In this document: piece by piece, positions 1 through 11,000 of the stretch
Layout: the number at the start of each line of letters is the position of its first letter
How positions within the stretch are numbered: position 1 is the stretch's first letter
Source of the DNA: DASYAN01 sp963727755
GTDB taxonomy: Bacteria; Chloroflexota; Ktedonobacteria; Ktedonobacterales; Ktedonobacteraceae
Length of the DNA stretch: 64,000 nt
Direction of reading: 5' to 3'
NCBI GenBank assembly: GCA_963727755.1
Contig: CAVSHN010000020.1
Coordinates: 1 to 64,000, forward strand
The notes under the pieces: model-generated
Told to the model about the DNA's origin: nothing
Database searches by the model: none
What the model saw: only the letters and a program-made list of their open reading frames with translations
Translations under genes and position numbers: made by a program

Positions 1-595
1 TTCTGCAATGTCTTCCACGCGTAAGTTGGCCAAATGGCGCAGGATCTTAATCTCTGTATCCTTGAGATCCCACATAATTGAATATGCCAGCGCTTCTGAG
101 TCGCTCCTCGTGAAAGGCCATCTGGCGCTGCCTAGTCAAATAGGCCAAGTTTGGCGTGGAGGAAGTGAGCTGCGGGAAGTATTTTTGGCCGTGGGCAATT
201 GTGCGTAAAGCGGTGGCAAGATGGTTTGCAGAAGATGAAGTGAAAAACAGTCCCCAAGCTCCACTTTGCTTGATGAATGCTATTTCGTCAGGACAGTACA
301 GGGACGTGACGATAAGGCTGCGTTGTCCAGCGGCAGAGAGCGCCTCCAGCAGCATGTGATCTCTTTCAAGATCGCCACTCCAGTGCAACACAACCACATT
401 GACAGTGTTGCCAAGACGCTGGATGAATGGCATAACCTGCTCTGGCTCACAGAGGGGGGCCATTCAGATCATCAAAATTTGCTGCAAAAGCGCATATAGC
501 GCATTGGCAAGTAACTCTGGCCCAACAACTAGGACTCGTAGCAGCTTGGAGGCCTGTGACGACGGGGTCGGATATGACATGGAGGGAAACTGCAT
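1..595 (-). pseudogene. Broken LuxR/NarL-type response regulator, runs off the window start
   Basis: Read leftwards from an ATG at 593-595 with a good ribosome binding site (AGAGGAGC, complement of 601-608). The first 45 residues hold a receiver-like first strand (LLRVLVVGPELLANAL). An in-frame TGA at 464-466 interrupts the frame, which continues with VNVVVLHWSGD and a receiver-like second half. Near 75-105 the frame shifts by one base, after which the start of a LuxR-type helix-turn-helix appears (LKDTEIKILRHLANL) and continues past base 1. Family knowledge: two-domain regulators of this kind bind DNA through the C-terminal helix-turn-helix. The canonical phosphorylatable Asp is not obvious. 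With one nonsense codon and one frameshift this is most likely a pseudogene. Confidence 0.75.
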
Positions 596-1341
596 AACTT
601 GCTCCTCTTTTACAATAATATCAAATCAAGCCCATTTGACCTAGGGCCAAAGCAAGCGGTACGCTTGCTCTAGTGAAGTGTTGAACATACCAAGGAAAAG
701 CTTTCTTAATCACTAGCCTCTGCATAGATGCTGGCTGACATATGATCCAGCGTCACTGCTCATCACTTGTTGACAGGGATGCATCTGAGCAATCTCTGTT
801 GCTACCTTATCAACAGAGGACTCTTTTCCTTGGTCTAAGTATGCCTGTTTTTTGCGCATTGAACAGACACAGAGCCTATACATTGCCCGTACAGGGCCTA
901 TACAGTTCCTGTACAAGGTGGTCATCTCGTGATAGATGGCAACTTCCTCAGGATAATTGTCCCTGTTTCCCTCTGAGGTGCGTACAAAATTACCCTATCC
1001 TTAGGACGCTGCCCCATATTTCAACTGTGCAGTGTTCATGTGCCGACTTTGGCAGCAAAACTGGATGCAGCAGTGTAAGTCATATTTACATAGATCACCG
1101 AATAATGGGAATTGTCTGCGCTTAAGCGAGAGATAAGTCCCAGTGATAGGCGAGTTATCCTACAAGGCTGTAAATTAGAGGCTGTGTGCAACGTAGCAAA
1201 CAACCACTTCTCAAAGCCGCTCTGAGGCCATTCACAGTCTCCTAGGAGTGACCATAGCCTAACTTGGCAATTTGACGGTCATGGCAACTTGCAGAATACT
1301 GCAACTCATCCTCAGCGATTGCTAAATTCAAGAGGGACTAC
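596..1341. other. Intergenic region without a convincing gene
   Basis: No reading frame here has recognisable protein character. The only ordered structure is the 22-bp tandem repeat at 874-917. A TTGACA hexamer near 772 lacks a matching -10 box at proper spacing. The region separates a leftward broken regulator from a rightward broken HTH-NACHT gene, so it may contain the decayed promoters of both. Confidence 0.5.
874..917. repeat. Two 22-bp direct repeats (iteron-like)
   Basis: Two adjacent units share GCCTATACA followed by GTACA at the same distance; they differ at only a few positions. The second unit together with the end of the first also forms an inverted repeat (GTACAGG...CCTGTAC). 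Such an arrangement is typical of a protein-binding site, but no function can be assigned from sequence alone. Confidence 0.5.
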
Positions 1342-4193
1342 ATGACTGTGAAACAAGCATCAGAGCTAATGAGTTACTGCGACAGGCCCGTGAAGAGAAA
1401 AATTGGACTCAAAGCCAGCTCGCTGAAAATTTACAGGTGGAGGAGCAGACTATAGGTAGCTGGGAACGCGGTACATGTTCCCCTTCCTTGAAAATACGTG
1501 GCCTACTGTGTGCCACATTAGCAAAGACGTCATAAGAACTGGGATTGCTGCCAACGAGCAGCACTGAACAGCTCTCCCAACAGCTATCGTTACCACAGCT
1601 CTCCCGGATGACTCGACACTTGCTTTGCTGCCGCAGAAAAGTATTGCACTGGTAATGCAGTACCGCTAACTTCGCTGGAAGTTACCTTCCATGCGCGTTC
1701 AATCATATAGACATAAATCGTCAAAGGATGCTCAAGCGTGTGCGATCCCGTTGGATTGCAGGTGTCTTGGCAAGCTCGCTTCATTATGCCGCTCTCATCA
1801 GGCTGAATTTGCAAGCACAACCAGACGCCGTTGAGAACCCTTGGCGACTGTTCGTTGCTGAATCAGACTTACCTCCACGTCTCTTGCCCGCTGGCATGCA
1901 GATTACGCCAGTCTATGATGAGGCGGATGGGGAGCTGCTCATTCTCGGAGAGCCCGGCGCGGGTAAGACCACGCTCTTGTTGGAACTGGCTCGCGATCTA
2001 CTTGATCGTGCTGAACAAGACCCGAACCATCTTATCCCAGTGATTTTCAACCTCTCGTCATGGGCGATCGGGCAACAACCTCTGGCCGAATGGTTAGTAG
2101 AAGAGCTTAATACCAAATATCGGGTATCTCGCAAGATTGGTCAAGAATGGATTGACACGAATCAACTGATCTCTTGCTTGATGGTCTCGATGAGGTGGCT
2201 GAGACAGCTCGATCAGCCTGCATCAAAGCTATCAATGCCTACCAACAGGCCCATGAGCTTGTCCCGATCGTTGTCTGTTGCCGCAAAACAGAATACTTTG
2301 CGGGATCAACGCGTACCGCACTTCAGCGAGCTGTGGTGGTGCAACCTCTGACAAAAGAGCAGATTAGTGATTATCTTGCCAGCGTTGGTGAACAGCTTCA
2401 GGCCGTGCACAAAGCCTTAGAGGAAGATGCAGAGATGTACGAGGTGATAAAAACACCTCTTATGCTCAGCATCGTCACACTAGCATACCAGGGGGCAACC
2501 AGTGCGACCTTTGCAACAACAGGTTCCATTGAGGCACGTCGACAGCAGGTATTTGCGACATATGTCCAACGTATGCTGGGGCGACGGGGAACTGATACTT
2601 GCTATACCCAGCAACAGACGAAGCGTTGGCTAGCATGGTTAGCACGACAATTGGCACAACAGAGCCAAACGGAGTTCTATCTCGAACGCATGCAGCCGGA
2701 TTGGCTTCCAGACAAGCAAACACTCCAGCAGCACCGCAATGCTGTTGTTCGACTGATCTATGGGATCGAGAGCGCTGTGGTTGCAGGGTTGTTCGCCTGG
2801 CTACGCGGAGGCAAACTAGGCAACGTCAGCGGAGTGGGAACAGGACTCCTCGGTTGGCTCGCTAGTGGACCAGGCAATACAGTACTTGGATGGATGGCCC
2901 CTGGGTTAGGTGGTGGACTCGAAGGAGGAGGAATGCTTGGGTTGATTTTCGGTGTGGTTACGAATTCTGATCACCATATTGATTGATGCCTCTTCCACAG
3001 AAGGATACTCTGAAAAAGCTGCCAGGAATATACGGCGGAGCCTAGCAAGCGGACTATGCTGTGGCTTCTTAAGCACAGGAGTAATAGGAGTATTTTGTGG
3101 TCTGCTCTTTTTTGCGGTCAGCAACAGTCTCAATTATGCACTTACTCGTGGGTTAGGCATCGGGCTCTTTAGCGGCCTGATTGTTGGACTATCGAGTGCT
3201 ATAGTGGCCGGGTCAAGAGTTAAATCCGACCGAGAGGAACTGCGTTCTATCCCTCAAAGCAGTAGGCACGTTGGCCTCATCACTCATCTGGTTGATGGAC
3301 TTGTCATTGGATTATTCGCTTGGTTAGGCTTTGGAGTTGTCAACGGATTGCTTATTGGGCTAGATGAGGCATTGACTTATGGAGCTATTGTCGGACTCTT
3401 CTTTGGGATGACTTTCAGTTTCGGAGGGGGTACTTACCTGATACGTGGCCTCGGGACAGAAATCAAGCCAGCCGAGATGGTAGGATGGAACAGGCAAAAC
3501 GTCAGGCGCAATCTTGCGGCAAATATTGGCAAGGGACTGGCAGTTGGGTTTTCCATTATGGCTGTCGTCATCATCGTGGTTGGTATAGCCAGCGAACTAT
3601 TTTATGGCCCTGTTTATGGAGCCGCATATGGATTGGTCTATGGGCCAATCGTTGGATTAACTGCCGGAGTGACAAGTATTCTAACTGGCGTGCTCAATAG
3701 TGGATGGTCCAGCGATACGCTTGATGAGAGTCAATTGGTGAGATCCAATGAAGGCATACGTCGTTCGGCATGCAATAGTCTGTTTACTGGGTGTTTGTTT
3801 GGGCCAATTGGAGGAATTGCTAGCGGACTCGTCAGTGGACTGGCCTTTGGGCTAATGGGGGGACTCACAGGCTGGCAAACCCTGGGGATCGGGTTTGCCA
3901 TTGTCCTGGGAATCGTCTTCGCACTCGAATTTGCCATGATACGTGGCGGAATTGCATGCATTGAGCATTACATGCTCCGATGGCGTCTCTGGCGGATTGG
4001 CTCACTTCCCTGGCACTACGCCCGCTTTCTCGATTACGCGACGGAACGTATCCTGCTCCGTAAGGTAGGTGGTGGCTACATGTTTGCCCACCACCTACTA
4101 CTAGAGTTCTTTGCCACGCTAGATCCATTAGCTAGCACCGATGAGGATGCCAAGGTTAAAAAAAACCAAAAAGCCAACACGTACCGATCGTGA
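1342..4193 (+). pseudogene. Broken Xre-HTH/NACHT ATPase with glycine-rich membrane tail
   Basis: Pieces in different frames add up to one gene. First comes an Xre-type helix-turn-helix (frame at about 1363-1532; motifs WTQSQLAENLQV and SWERGT), then a degenerate linker, then a NACHT/STAND ATPase core from about 1728 with Walker A GEPGAGKTT (about 1950-1976), a one-base frameshift near 2170, and Walker B LLDGLDEV. A second shift near 2984 leads into a long tail of glycine-rich hydrophobic repeats (GLVSGLAFGL-like units, probably several membrane helices), ending in a short charged tail. The initiating ATG at 1342 is out of frame with the helix-turn-helix. STAND NTPases are signal-transducing switches, and some act in phage defence. 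At least four frame breaks make a functional product unlikely. Confidence 0.75.
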
Positions 4194-4799
4194 CGCTGAC
4201 AGCCAGTACTGTTCCAGCCAGAGCTTGCAGAGGTGTATGAGCACCTACGCGCCAACGTGCCCAAGCCACAAGTACAACCATGGGAACAAGCACAGCGGCA
4301 AGTGGCCCGAACATGAGCCAAAGAACCGTCACGGCTCCAGTCACCCCCACAAGGTGGAAGCTGATTTTCCAGTACCTCGTTATCACTGTTGCGATGGTAC
4401 AAGCAACTAGCACAGCTGTCACAGTCGCAATCAGAGAGCGTGATGCATGCAAAATAATCAAGATAACAAAAACTAATATTACACATCCAATAGCAAACAA
4501 TAATGGCACAATTCGTTGCTCACGAATGCTCACATGATGATCGCTATAATGGCCAAGGCGCACGCCACGTAGAACAAAGACGAGGGGCGCAGCAGAGATA
4601 CCAACGACTGTGATCACCCACCAGAGCAAGGCATGCAGTGTGTCTGGTGCTGTACGGAGGGCAATAACCAAAAGAGGGGGGGAGCAACAAACATGGGGTT
4701 CGCTACCTCAGAAATGGCGTGTGCAAGTCTTAAATCGGACCCTTCGGATGTATCTAAACAACGGTTCTTCTCTCCAGCTTTCTTCATCTTGTGTTCCAT
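4156..4799 (-). pseudogene. Frameshifted PAP2-like integral membrane protein
   Basis: Starts at an ATG at 4799 after AAAGG. The first 45 residues (RLAHAISEVANPMFVAPPLFW) run into a tract of seven C (seven G on the plus strand, 4676-4682). The remainder continues in another frame to 4156 and contains about five hydrophobic helices. The tail carries KISFH and RWRVGAHTPLQALAG, which resemble motifs 2 and 3 of the type 2 phosphatidic acid phosphatase superfamily (K-x-S-x-H and R-x5-H), though the catalytic set is not canonical. It converges on and slightly overlaps the 3' end of the NACHT pseudogene. The frameshift sits at the homopolymer, so strand slippage or sequence error is possible. Confidence 0.6.
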
Positions 4800-5240
4800 A
4801 GCTGCCTTTCAAAAAGTGCTCAATTCTGGCTTCTTGCTATGCGTGTTGACTTGGGATAACTCTATACTCGCTACGTCAACTCGGCTATGCCCTAGTATAC
4901 CGCAATCCGGTTTCCCGATGCGTCCTTTGCATAGGTCAGTAGGAAGAATGTGAATGTACCGAATTGTGTGGAAAAGCAGAGTCTGGTATCTCAAACTCAC
5001 ACAATTTATACACCATTTGACATTACTACCTTATTTTCGCTCACAGTACTAGGGATTAACATTCTTGATTGTATCTGGTAGAATAGCTGAGCTAGGAAGC
5101 GATTTGTGCTACCTTAAGGTGAAGCTTCCGTTAAAGTGTTGATGCCGATCGCCAGTGTCTGCCAGAAGCTGGTTCATCGATTAGCAAATTGAGCCTATCA
5201 ACACTCACAGGAGAGAATACCCTATTAGTTATTAACAATT
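4800..5240. other. Intergenic region holding one copy of a 71-bp repeat
   Basis: No coding frame is convincing. The stretch contains the promoter side of the leftward PAP2-like gene and, at 5135-5205, one copy of a short element with 9-bp inverted ends described separately. Confidence 0.5.
5135..5205. repeat. Short element with 9-bp inverted ends, copy A
   Basis: The element starts with AGTGTTGAT and ends with ATCAACACT, perfect inverted 9-bp ends. A second copy of nearly the same length lies at 43373-43442 in opposite orientation; the interiors share GCCAGAAGCTGGTTCATC and further blocks, and the similarity extends about 15 bp beyond one end (GGTG..CTTCCG). Both copies lie in intergenic DNA. 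It could be a miniature inverted-repeat element or the tail of a lost gene, since the second copy can be read as the end of a short peptide. Confidence 0.7.
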
Positions 5241-5642
5241 CTATTTTCTCCTCATCCTCTGCATTGCATCGCGTACGGAGATAATACGATGTTTCTCCTT
5301 GCATGATGCGCAATACAATTTTGCACGCTTTGGCATTGGTTCGCCACAATCTATGCAAAGGCGTGGTGGCTTGTATTTTGCTTCCTCTGCATATTCTTGC
5401 CTATCCTGTGCATTTATTGTCTCTCTATGCTCTCTATGATATCGTGCGCTACGTTCAGCAATGTGTTCTTTATGTTCGGCATTGTATTGCCTCTTCTGTG
5501 CCTTGATACTTTCCTTTTTTTCTTGGTAGCGTTGCCTTTCACGCTTGGCTAGGCAATCATTGCATACCAAGCTATGTCTTGGAAATTTAGCATTTTTTGT
5601 TTCAATTGCTTCGCATACCTTGCACACTCGTTGCTTTGTCAT
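5241..5642 (-). CDS. Small zinc-finger protein of unknown function
   Basis: About 133 residues starting at the ATG at 5640-5642. The protein begins with a CKVC knuckle near residue 7, has CNDC near residue 28, then a long charged helical middle rich in Arg, Lys, Glu and Tyr (probably coiled coil or nucleic-acid-binding), and ends with a second pair CIDCGEP and YCASC. The paired Cys-x2-Cys knuckles suggest two zinc ribbons and a nucleic-acid-related role. Some phage endonuclease VII-like proteins have similar knuckles, but the catalytic His-Asn signature is not seen. It lies 13 bases downstream of the next gene upstream, suggesting one transcript. Confidence 0.6.
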   Translation of the reverse strand: MTKQRVCKVCEAIETKNAKFPRHSLVCNDCLAKRERQRYQEKKESIKAQKRQYNAEHKEHIAERSARYHREHRETINAQDRQEYAEEAKYKPPRLCIDCGEPMPKRAKLYCASCKEKHRIISVRDAMQRMRRK

Positions 5643-5655
5643 TATTCTTCTCACT

Positions 5656-6060
5656 CTATGGAGTGTCACTACATAAGCTGCTATGAGGGTAGTCATCGCA
5701 CGTTCGGAAGTCTGCCCTGGTGTGTAACTGTACATAAAAATCGTGGCGGCCTTTGGGTCCTATCATGGGGACTAGACTCCTACCTGATTTGATTTTCTGG
5801 CCACGTATCGCATGGGGAAATAGCTCCTCAGCAGCTTGAAATGGTACGAAGTGCTGGGCACAAAAGTCGGACAGATAGGTAAACCCATCCGGTGGTGTTT
5901 GGTCGCGTTGCAAACTGGATGCAAGCCCTTCGGCAATGCCAATCTCATACGAAGAATCACGCGTGATGGATTTCCAGTATTGCCAGTCGGTTACCTGGTC
6001 TTCAACTTGCCTGAGACGGTTCTTGATGGTGCTGACGCGTTGCTCGATAGGTTGATTCAT
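5656..6060 (-). CDS. Hypothetical protein, possible small DNA-binding adaptor
   Basis: 134 residues from an ATG at 6060 with AAGGAGG upstream. The N-terminal 30 residues (IEQRVSTIKNRLRQVEDQV) form a probable coiled coil. The middle (FTYLSDFCAQHFVPFQAAEEL) has the rhythm of an excisionase-like helix-turn-helix, and the end has a Cys-Asp-Asp-Tyr-Pro-His segment. I do not recognise a named family. It lies directly upstream of a zinc-finger gene and about 90 bases from the tyrosine recombinase, so an accessory or excisionase-like role is possible but unproven. Confidence 0.55.
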   Translation of the reverse strand: MNQPIEQRVSTIKNRLRQVEDQVTDWQYWKSITRDSSYEIGIAEGLASSLQRDQTPPDGFTYLSDFCAQHFVPFQAAEELFPHAIRGQKIKSGRSLVPMIGPKGRHDFYVQLHTRADFRTCDDYPHSSLCSDTP

Positions 6061-6148
6061 GGTTGATGATTCCCCTCCTTAATATATGAGCTGGATTTAT
6101 AAGCGCTTTTGTCTCTGGCAACTATTGCGGTGATCACAACAGTTGCCT

Positions 6149-7106
6149 TTAGAACAAATGATCTGTCAGCCCGACTTCTAGCTCATCAAGCACATAATGC
6201 TTAGCCGTCGTCTCAATATTCTTGTGACCGAGAGCCTTTTGCGCTTTGCGTAGATCTTGCTTGGCTAGCTGGGTGCCGATGAAGCGCCTGAAGTCATGAG
6301 GCTTGATATTAGGAAGCTCACATAGCTTGGCATAATGCGTAACAATATTCCAGACCGTCGTCTCACTAATATGGGTATTCTTTGGGATGGCAGCTCTAGT
6401 CTCAAACGAGGTAAAGATATACTGGCTCTGGAGTGGCCGTATTGCCAGCCACTCCTTAATCAAGTCGTAAGCCTCCCTTGAAAGATGAGCTTCTCTAAAC
6501 CCGATATCCGTTTTCCCTCTTACTAGCAAGATGTACCCTCCCTGTTTGGCCTTGACCTGATCCAGTTGTAACGTGGCAACTTCGGATGCTCTTAACCCTG
6601 ACGTCGCTAAGGTGGTTAAAAGTGCTTTATCTCTTCTGCCAACATGGGTTGAAGTATCGGGAGCATTGCAGAGCATTCTCATCTCATCTGGAGTGATGGG
6701 TGTACGCGCATTGATCTTGAGTTTATCACGATTTCTTTTCACTTTAACGCCTGATACGCGATCAAAGCGTATACTGATATCTTCAGCTAGCATATCACGC
6801 TTTGCCAGTTCTTTGACGATCCGCCTAACTGATGACAGCATCCGATTAATTGTATGAGGTGACATTCTTGTCTCTCGAGTTCAGATGATCCCTCCATTCT
6901 ACCAAGGTACTAGGTTTTAACCACTCAAGTCCCTCCGTATAGGCGTACTCAACATAAACTCGACAATCACGCTGGTACATAAATATTGTGGAGTCATTCA
7001 GTTCATAGGCTAATAATCTCTTTAAATCTAGATCTTCAAACTGAATACTGTCATTGATGATCTGCGCATCACCTTGCACAATGGGTAGTAAATTGCCTTC
7101 TAACAT
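6149..7106 (-). pseudogene. Tyrosine recombinase/integrase, split by one frameshift
   Basis: The N-terminal core-binding domain begins at the ATG at 7106 (AAGGCAGCA upstream) and runs to about 6863. There an extra A shifts the frame, and the catalytic domain continues from about 6865 to 6149. The catalytic set is present: Arg in SGLRASEV, Lys in RGKTD, His and Arg in HDFRR, His in GHKNIETT and the nucleophile Tyr in AKHYV. Total length about 318 residues, normal for XerC/D-like or element integrases. Enzymes of this family cut and rejoin DNA at specific sites. Apart from the single shift it looks intact, so read-level checking is worthwhile. Its presence suggests past integration of an element here. 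Confidence 0.85.
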
Positions 7107-7693
7107 TGCTGCCTTCTTTCTGGGGGTCTCAAGAGCCTTGAAATTAAATGGTAATTTAATTATGGTTTATGAGAGGCATCATACTCAATAGATGACTTTT
7201 TGTCAAGATGAAAAATTACCTCTTTTACATCTTAAGTTATATTAGTAAGTACTTCTCTACATTTATATAATGTATTGAAATTAGCATGATCTAATCTCAC
7301 AACTTTAGCCTGCCTTATGTATTTAGCAGTCAGTATAGGCTGCTTATGCTGCTTGATGATCAAAACATTCAGGCTAGGGCGTAGGTTCTGTAGTTGGCCT
7401 CGCGTTACCGAGTTGCCTAATGCTCTTCCACATACAACAATGATGGTGCAACGAGTAACATGTGTTGTTTGTATTCTGATATTCTCATGCTACGATAGAG
7501 ACAGCTCGTAGAGAGTGTGGCAGTGGGGATACCGCTTCAGAGTATCAATCCGTCAAAGACCGAAAGATACCCACACAGGTACTTCTCCCACTGCCAAATC
7601 TGCCTCGCCCTCGTCTGGAGAAGAGACCAATGTGTTGGACTGCTCTAGGCGAGGCGGGCAAAAAGTACACCAAGGCCAGCGATCGCTTGGCCG
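7107..7693. other. AT-rich intergenic stretch upstream of the recombinase
   Basis: Contains the 8-bp inverted repeat at 7142-7161, then AT-rich DNA to about 7300. The 7500-7690 part has short open frames in several phases with no recognisable motif. No gene is supported. Confidence 0.5.
7142..7161. promoter_or_regulatory. Inverted repeat upstream of recombinase, candidate operator
   Basis: AATTAAAT-GGTA-ATTTAATT is a perfect 8-bp inverted repeat with a 4-bp spacer, 36 bases upstream of the recombinase start. Its position fits an operator or an accessory protein site at the recombinase promoter. Function is inferred from position only. Confidence 0.45.
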
Positions 7694-7985
7694 ATGTCGA
7701 CCAAAGAGATGCAAATCATGGACAAGCAACAACAACAGCTACAACTTATGCATCTACTTGATGGGATGATGAGAAGTCAGGCCATCTGCACCGCAGCTAA
7801 GCTAAGATTGCCGATCGGCTTGGCGACGGGATGAAAAGTGTCAGCCAGTTGGCGCACGAGATACACATCCACCAATCTGATCATGTTAGTCATGTTTGGA
7901 TGATATGAACGTTCTGAACAGCAGATGGAACAACTCTATGCACAGGCCGGACTGAGGCTAACACGCTTGATTGCCACTGTCCAAC
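7694..7985 (+). pseudogene. Internally deleted O-methyltransferase remnant
   Basis: From the ATG at 7694 the sequence reads as the N-terminal dimerisation segment of a family 2 O-methyltransferase (LHLLDGMMRSQAICTAAKL), with a one-base shift near 7800 into IADRLGDGMKSVSQLAHEI. From about 7916 another frame gives EQLYAQAGLRLTRLI, which matches the family's usual C-terminal pattern (AGL-x-LTR-I). The whole SAM-binding middle, normally about 250 residues, is missing. This is a clear deletion remnant with no catalytic capacity. Confidence 0.65.
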
Positions 7986-8075
7986 TTCTCTTGTTTCAGC
8001 TTGAGAGAGACTGTCTTGCTTCTGGCTGAAACACGCATTGATCCCCACACCTTCAAACAGAAAGGACCAGCAAGC

Positions 8076-11000
8076 ATGGTCTCACTTCACGATCTGGCTG
8101 GCCTGCGCATTCACTTGGCCAGTCCAGAGCAAATTCGCAGTTGGAGCTATGGCGAGGTCACTAAACCAGAGACCTTGAACTACCGCACCCTCAAACCAGT
8201 GCAGGACGGACTGTTTTGCGAGCGGATCTTCGGGCCGACTACCAGCTGGACATGCGCTTGTGGCAAATACAAGCGAGTTCGTTTCCAGGGCACAGTATGT
8301 GAAAAGTGTGGAGTTGCCGTTACACATACGCGTGTGCGCCGTGAGCGTATGGGCCATATCGAACTGGCCTCGCCCGTCAGTCACCCCTGGTATGCCAAAG
8401 GGATGCCTTCTCGTATAGCTCTCCTGCTAGATATTTCTCCACGCCAACTGGCCAAGATTCTCTCCTACGCCTGCTATGTAGTTATGGCTATTGATGAGGA
8501 AGCACGTGCACACGAGGTAGCGCACCTTGACGAGCTGATCTCACAGCACAGAGTCACTGACGATCGCGGCCATGAAGAGCAAGATACCACCTGTGATCTT
8601 AAGTGGCTGATACGCGTGCGAGAGGAACTGGCTGCATTACAACCACTGGACATGCTTGAGGTGGAACGTTATCGTGAGCTTACTAGGACGTATAGACATG
8701 TCTTTGGCACGGATAGCGGGGCCGCCGCTGTGCGCGAGATGCTGGCTAACCTCGATCTGGACCACCTTGCCCAAGATTTGCGTATGCAGATTGAGCAAAC
8801 AGAGCAGGCTACCCGCAAAAAGGTCATCCGACGCTTGCAGATTATCGAGGCCTTCAGAACCTCCCACGCTTCTCCGGCTTGGATGATTCTCACGGTGTTG
8901 CCAGTGTTGCCTCCTGGTCTGCGGCCCCTGATGCAGCTTGAGGGGGCTCGTCTCGCCTCAGCGGATGTGAATGCCTTGTATATGAGCGTGATCAATTGTA
9001 ACAATCGCTTGCGGCAACTGATGGCCATGGGTGCGCCGGAGATCATGCTCAACATTGAACGGCGCAGGCTGCAAGATGCGTGCAACGCGCTGTTCGACAA
9101 CGCACGGCAGGAGCATCCAAGGCTGCGTCCAACTAAGCAGCCACTCAAGAGTCTCTCTGATAACTTGCGCGGGAAAATGGGACGTTTCCGCCATCATCTG
9201 CTGGGCAAGCGGGTTGACTATTCTGGCCGTTCGGTCATTGTGGTCGGGCCACAGTTGAAGATGCATCAATGTGGCTTGCCCAAGAAGATCGCGCTTGAAA
9301 CTCTTCAAGCCCTTTGTGATTGGCAAAGTTCTGGCCTATGGTTGGGCCTCGTCGCTGCGCATGGCCAAACGCTACGTTGAGCGGCGTTTGCCTGCTGTCT
9401 GGGATCTGTTGGAGGAAGTTATGCGTGGCCGACTGGTCCTACTCAACCGGGCACCGACGCTCCACCGTCTGAGTATTCAAGCTTTTGAACCCATCCTGGT
9501 TGAAGGAGACGCGATCCAGTTACCTGCTCTCATCACATCGCCATTTAACGCTGACTTTGATGGAGACCAGATGGCTGTTCATCTACCGCTTTCTCCTGCT
9601 GCTCAGGATGAGGCACGTTCTCTGCTATTGACACACCGCAATCTGTTGCATCCAGCCACAGGCGAACCAACATTGTCTTTGAGCCAAGATATCGTCCTGG
9701 GCTGCTACTATCTGACTGAGGAGCGATCGGGTGGGCGTAGCGAAGGACACGCTTTCAGCAGTAGCGCCGAAGCACTGCTGGCCCACCAGAACGGCTGGCT
9801 TGATCTACAGACCGCCATCTGGATCCGCTTACCAGACCAGACAATCTATAATTGCCCATCTACCTGGCAGCCTGTCAACTCACGCGTCAAGACAACGGTT
9901 GGGCGTATCATCTTCAACGAAATTCTGCCTCTGCGTTTACGCTTCAGGAACTATGCGATGACAAAGCAGGCCCTCAGGCAATTGATCACAGCATGCTACA
10001 AAGAATATGGTCAGGCCACAACAGCCAAGATCGCCGATGCCATCAAACAGCTTGGCTTCACTTATGCGACCAAGTCTGGCACGTCATTTGCCATTAGCGA
10101 TGTACGTATACCACTAGGCAAGCCGCAGGTGCTAGCTGAGACAGATGCGAGGATTGCCGAACTCCATGAGTTACAAGCAGCAGGATTTATCACAGAGGAT
10201 GAGCATTATCAGCAGGCTGTGACGCTGTGGCAGCAGGCCACGGAGACGGTGACAGCTATGGTTCAGCGCGAACTAGACCCCGCTGGCAATGTGGCTCGGA
10301 TTACTCATTCTGGTGCGACCAAGGCAGGCTTTCAGCAAATTCGCCAACTGTGCGGGATGCGCGGGCTGATGGCAAGCCCATCCGGTCGCATCATGGCTCT
10401 GCCGGTGCGCGGCAACTTTCTAGCCGGGCTTTCCGCGTTCGAGTACTTTCTGAGCAGCCACGGAGCCCGCAAAGGTTTTATGGACAGATCCCTCAATACA
10501 GCCGAATCAGGCTATCTATTTGCTCGCCTGATCAACGCAGCTCAAGCGGTTATGGTTACCGAAGAGGATTGTCGGACGCACGAATACGTACTGATTTCCC
10601 AGGCCGACAGCCAAGCCATGGGTCTGCCTGATAGTCGATCCCGTCTCATTGGACGGGTGCTGGCACAGGCCATACCGGGCGTCGCTGGCCTGACGGAGGG
10701 ATGCGAGCTGGACGAAGATACGGTAGATCGGCTACTGCGTGCAGGTGTACAAGAGGTTCTCGTCCGTTCTGTCCTGGGTTGTCAGGCTGCGTCTGGTGTC
10801 TGCCGAGCCTGCTATGGGCATGATCTGGCAACACACTCATTGGTGCATCTAGGAGTAGCTGTCGGCATTATCGCAGCTCAATCAATTGGGGAACCCAGTA
10901 CCCAACTCACCATGCGGACCTTTCACACTGGAGGAGTCGCAGGTGTGTCTGATATTACCCAGGGCCTGCCACGAGTAGAAGAACTCTTTGAGGCTCGCGT

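Noticed and set aside
742..1125. 127-codon open frame on the plus strand
   Set aside because: No ribosome binding site, Cys/Ser/Arg-rich composition without motif, and it crosses the 22-bp repeats; most likely non-coding.
4141..4793. Plus-strand frames across the PAP2-like gene
   Set aside because: The opposite strand has membrane-protein character, a start with a ribosome binding site and family motifs; the plus-strand frames are its shadows.
9271..9400. Programmed frameshift in the rpoC-like gene
   Set aside because: No slippery heptamer or downstream pseudoknot; one extra A explains the break and no beta' gene is known to need recoding.
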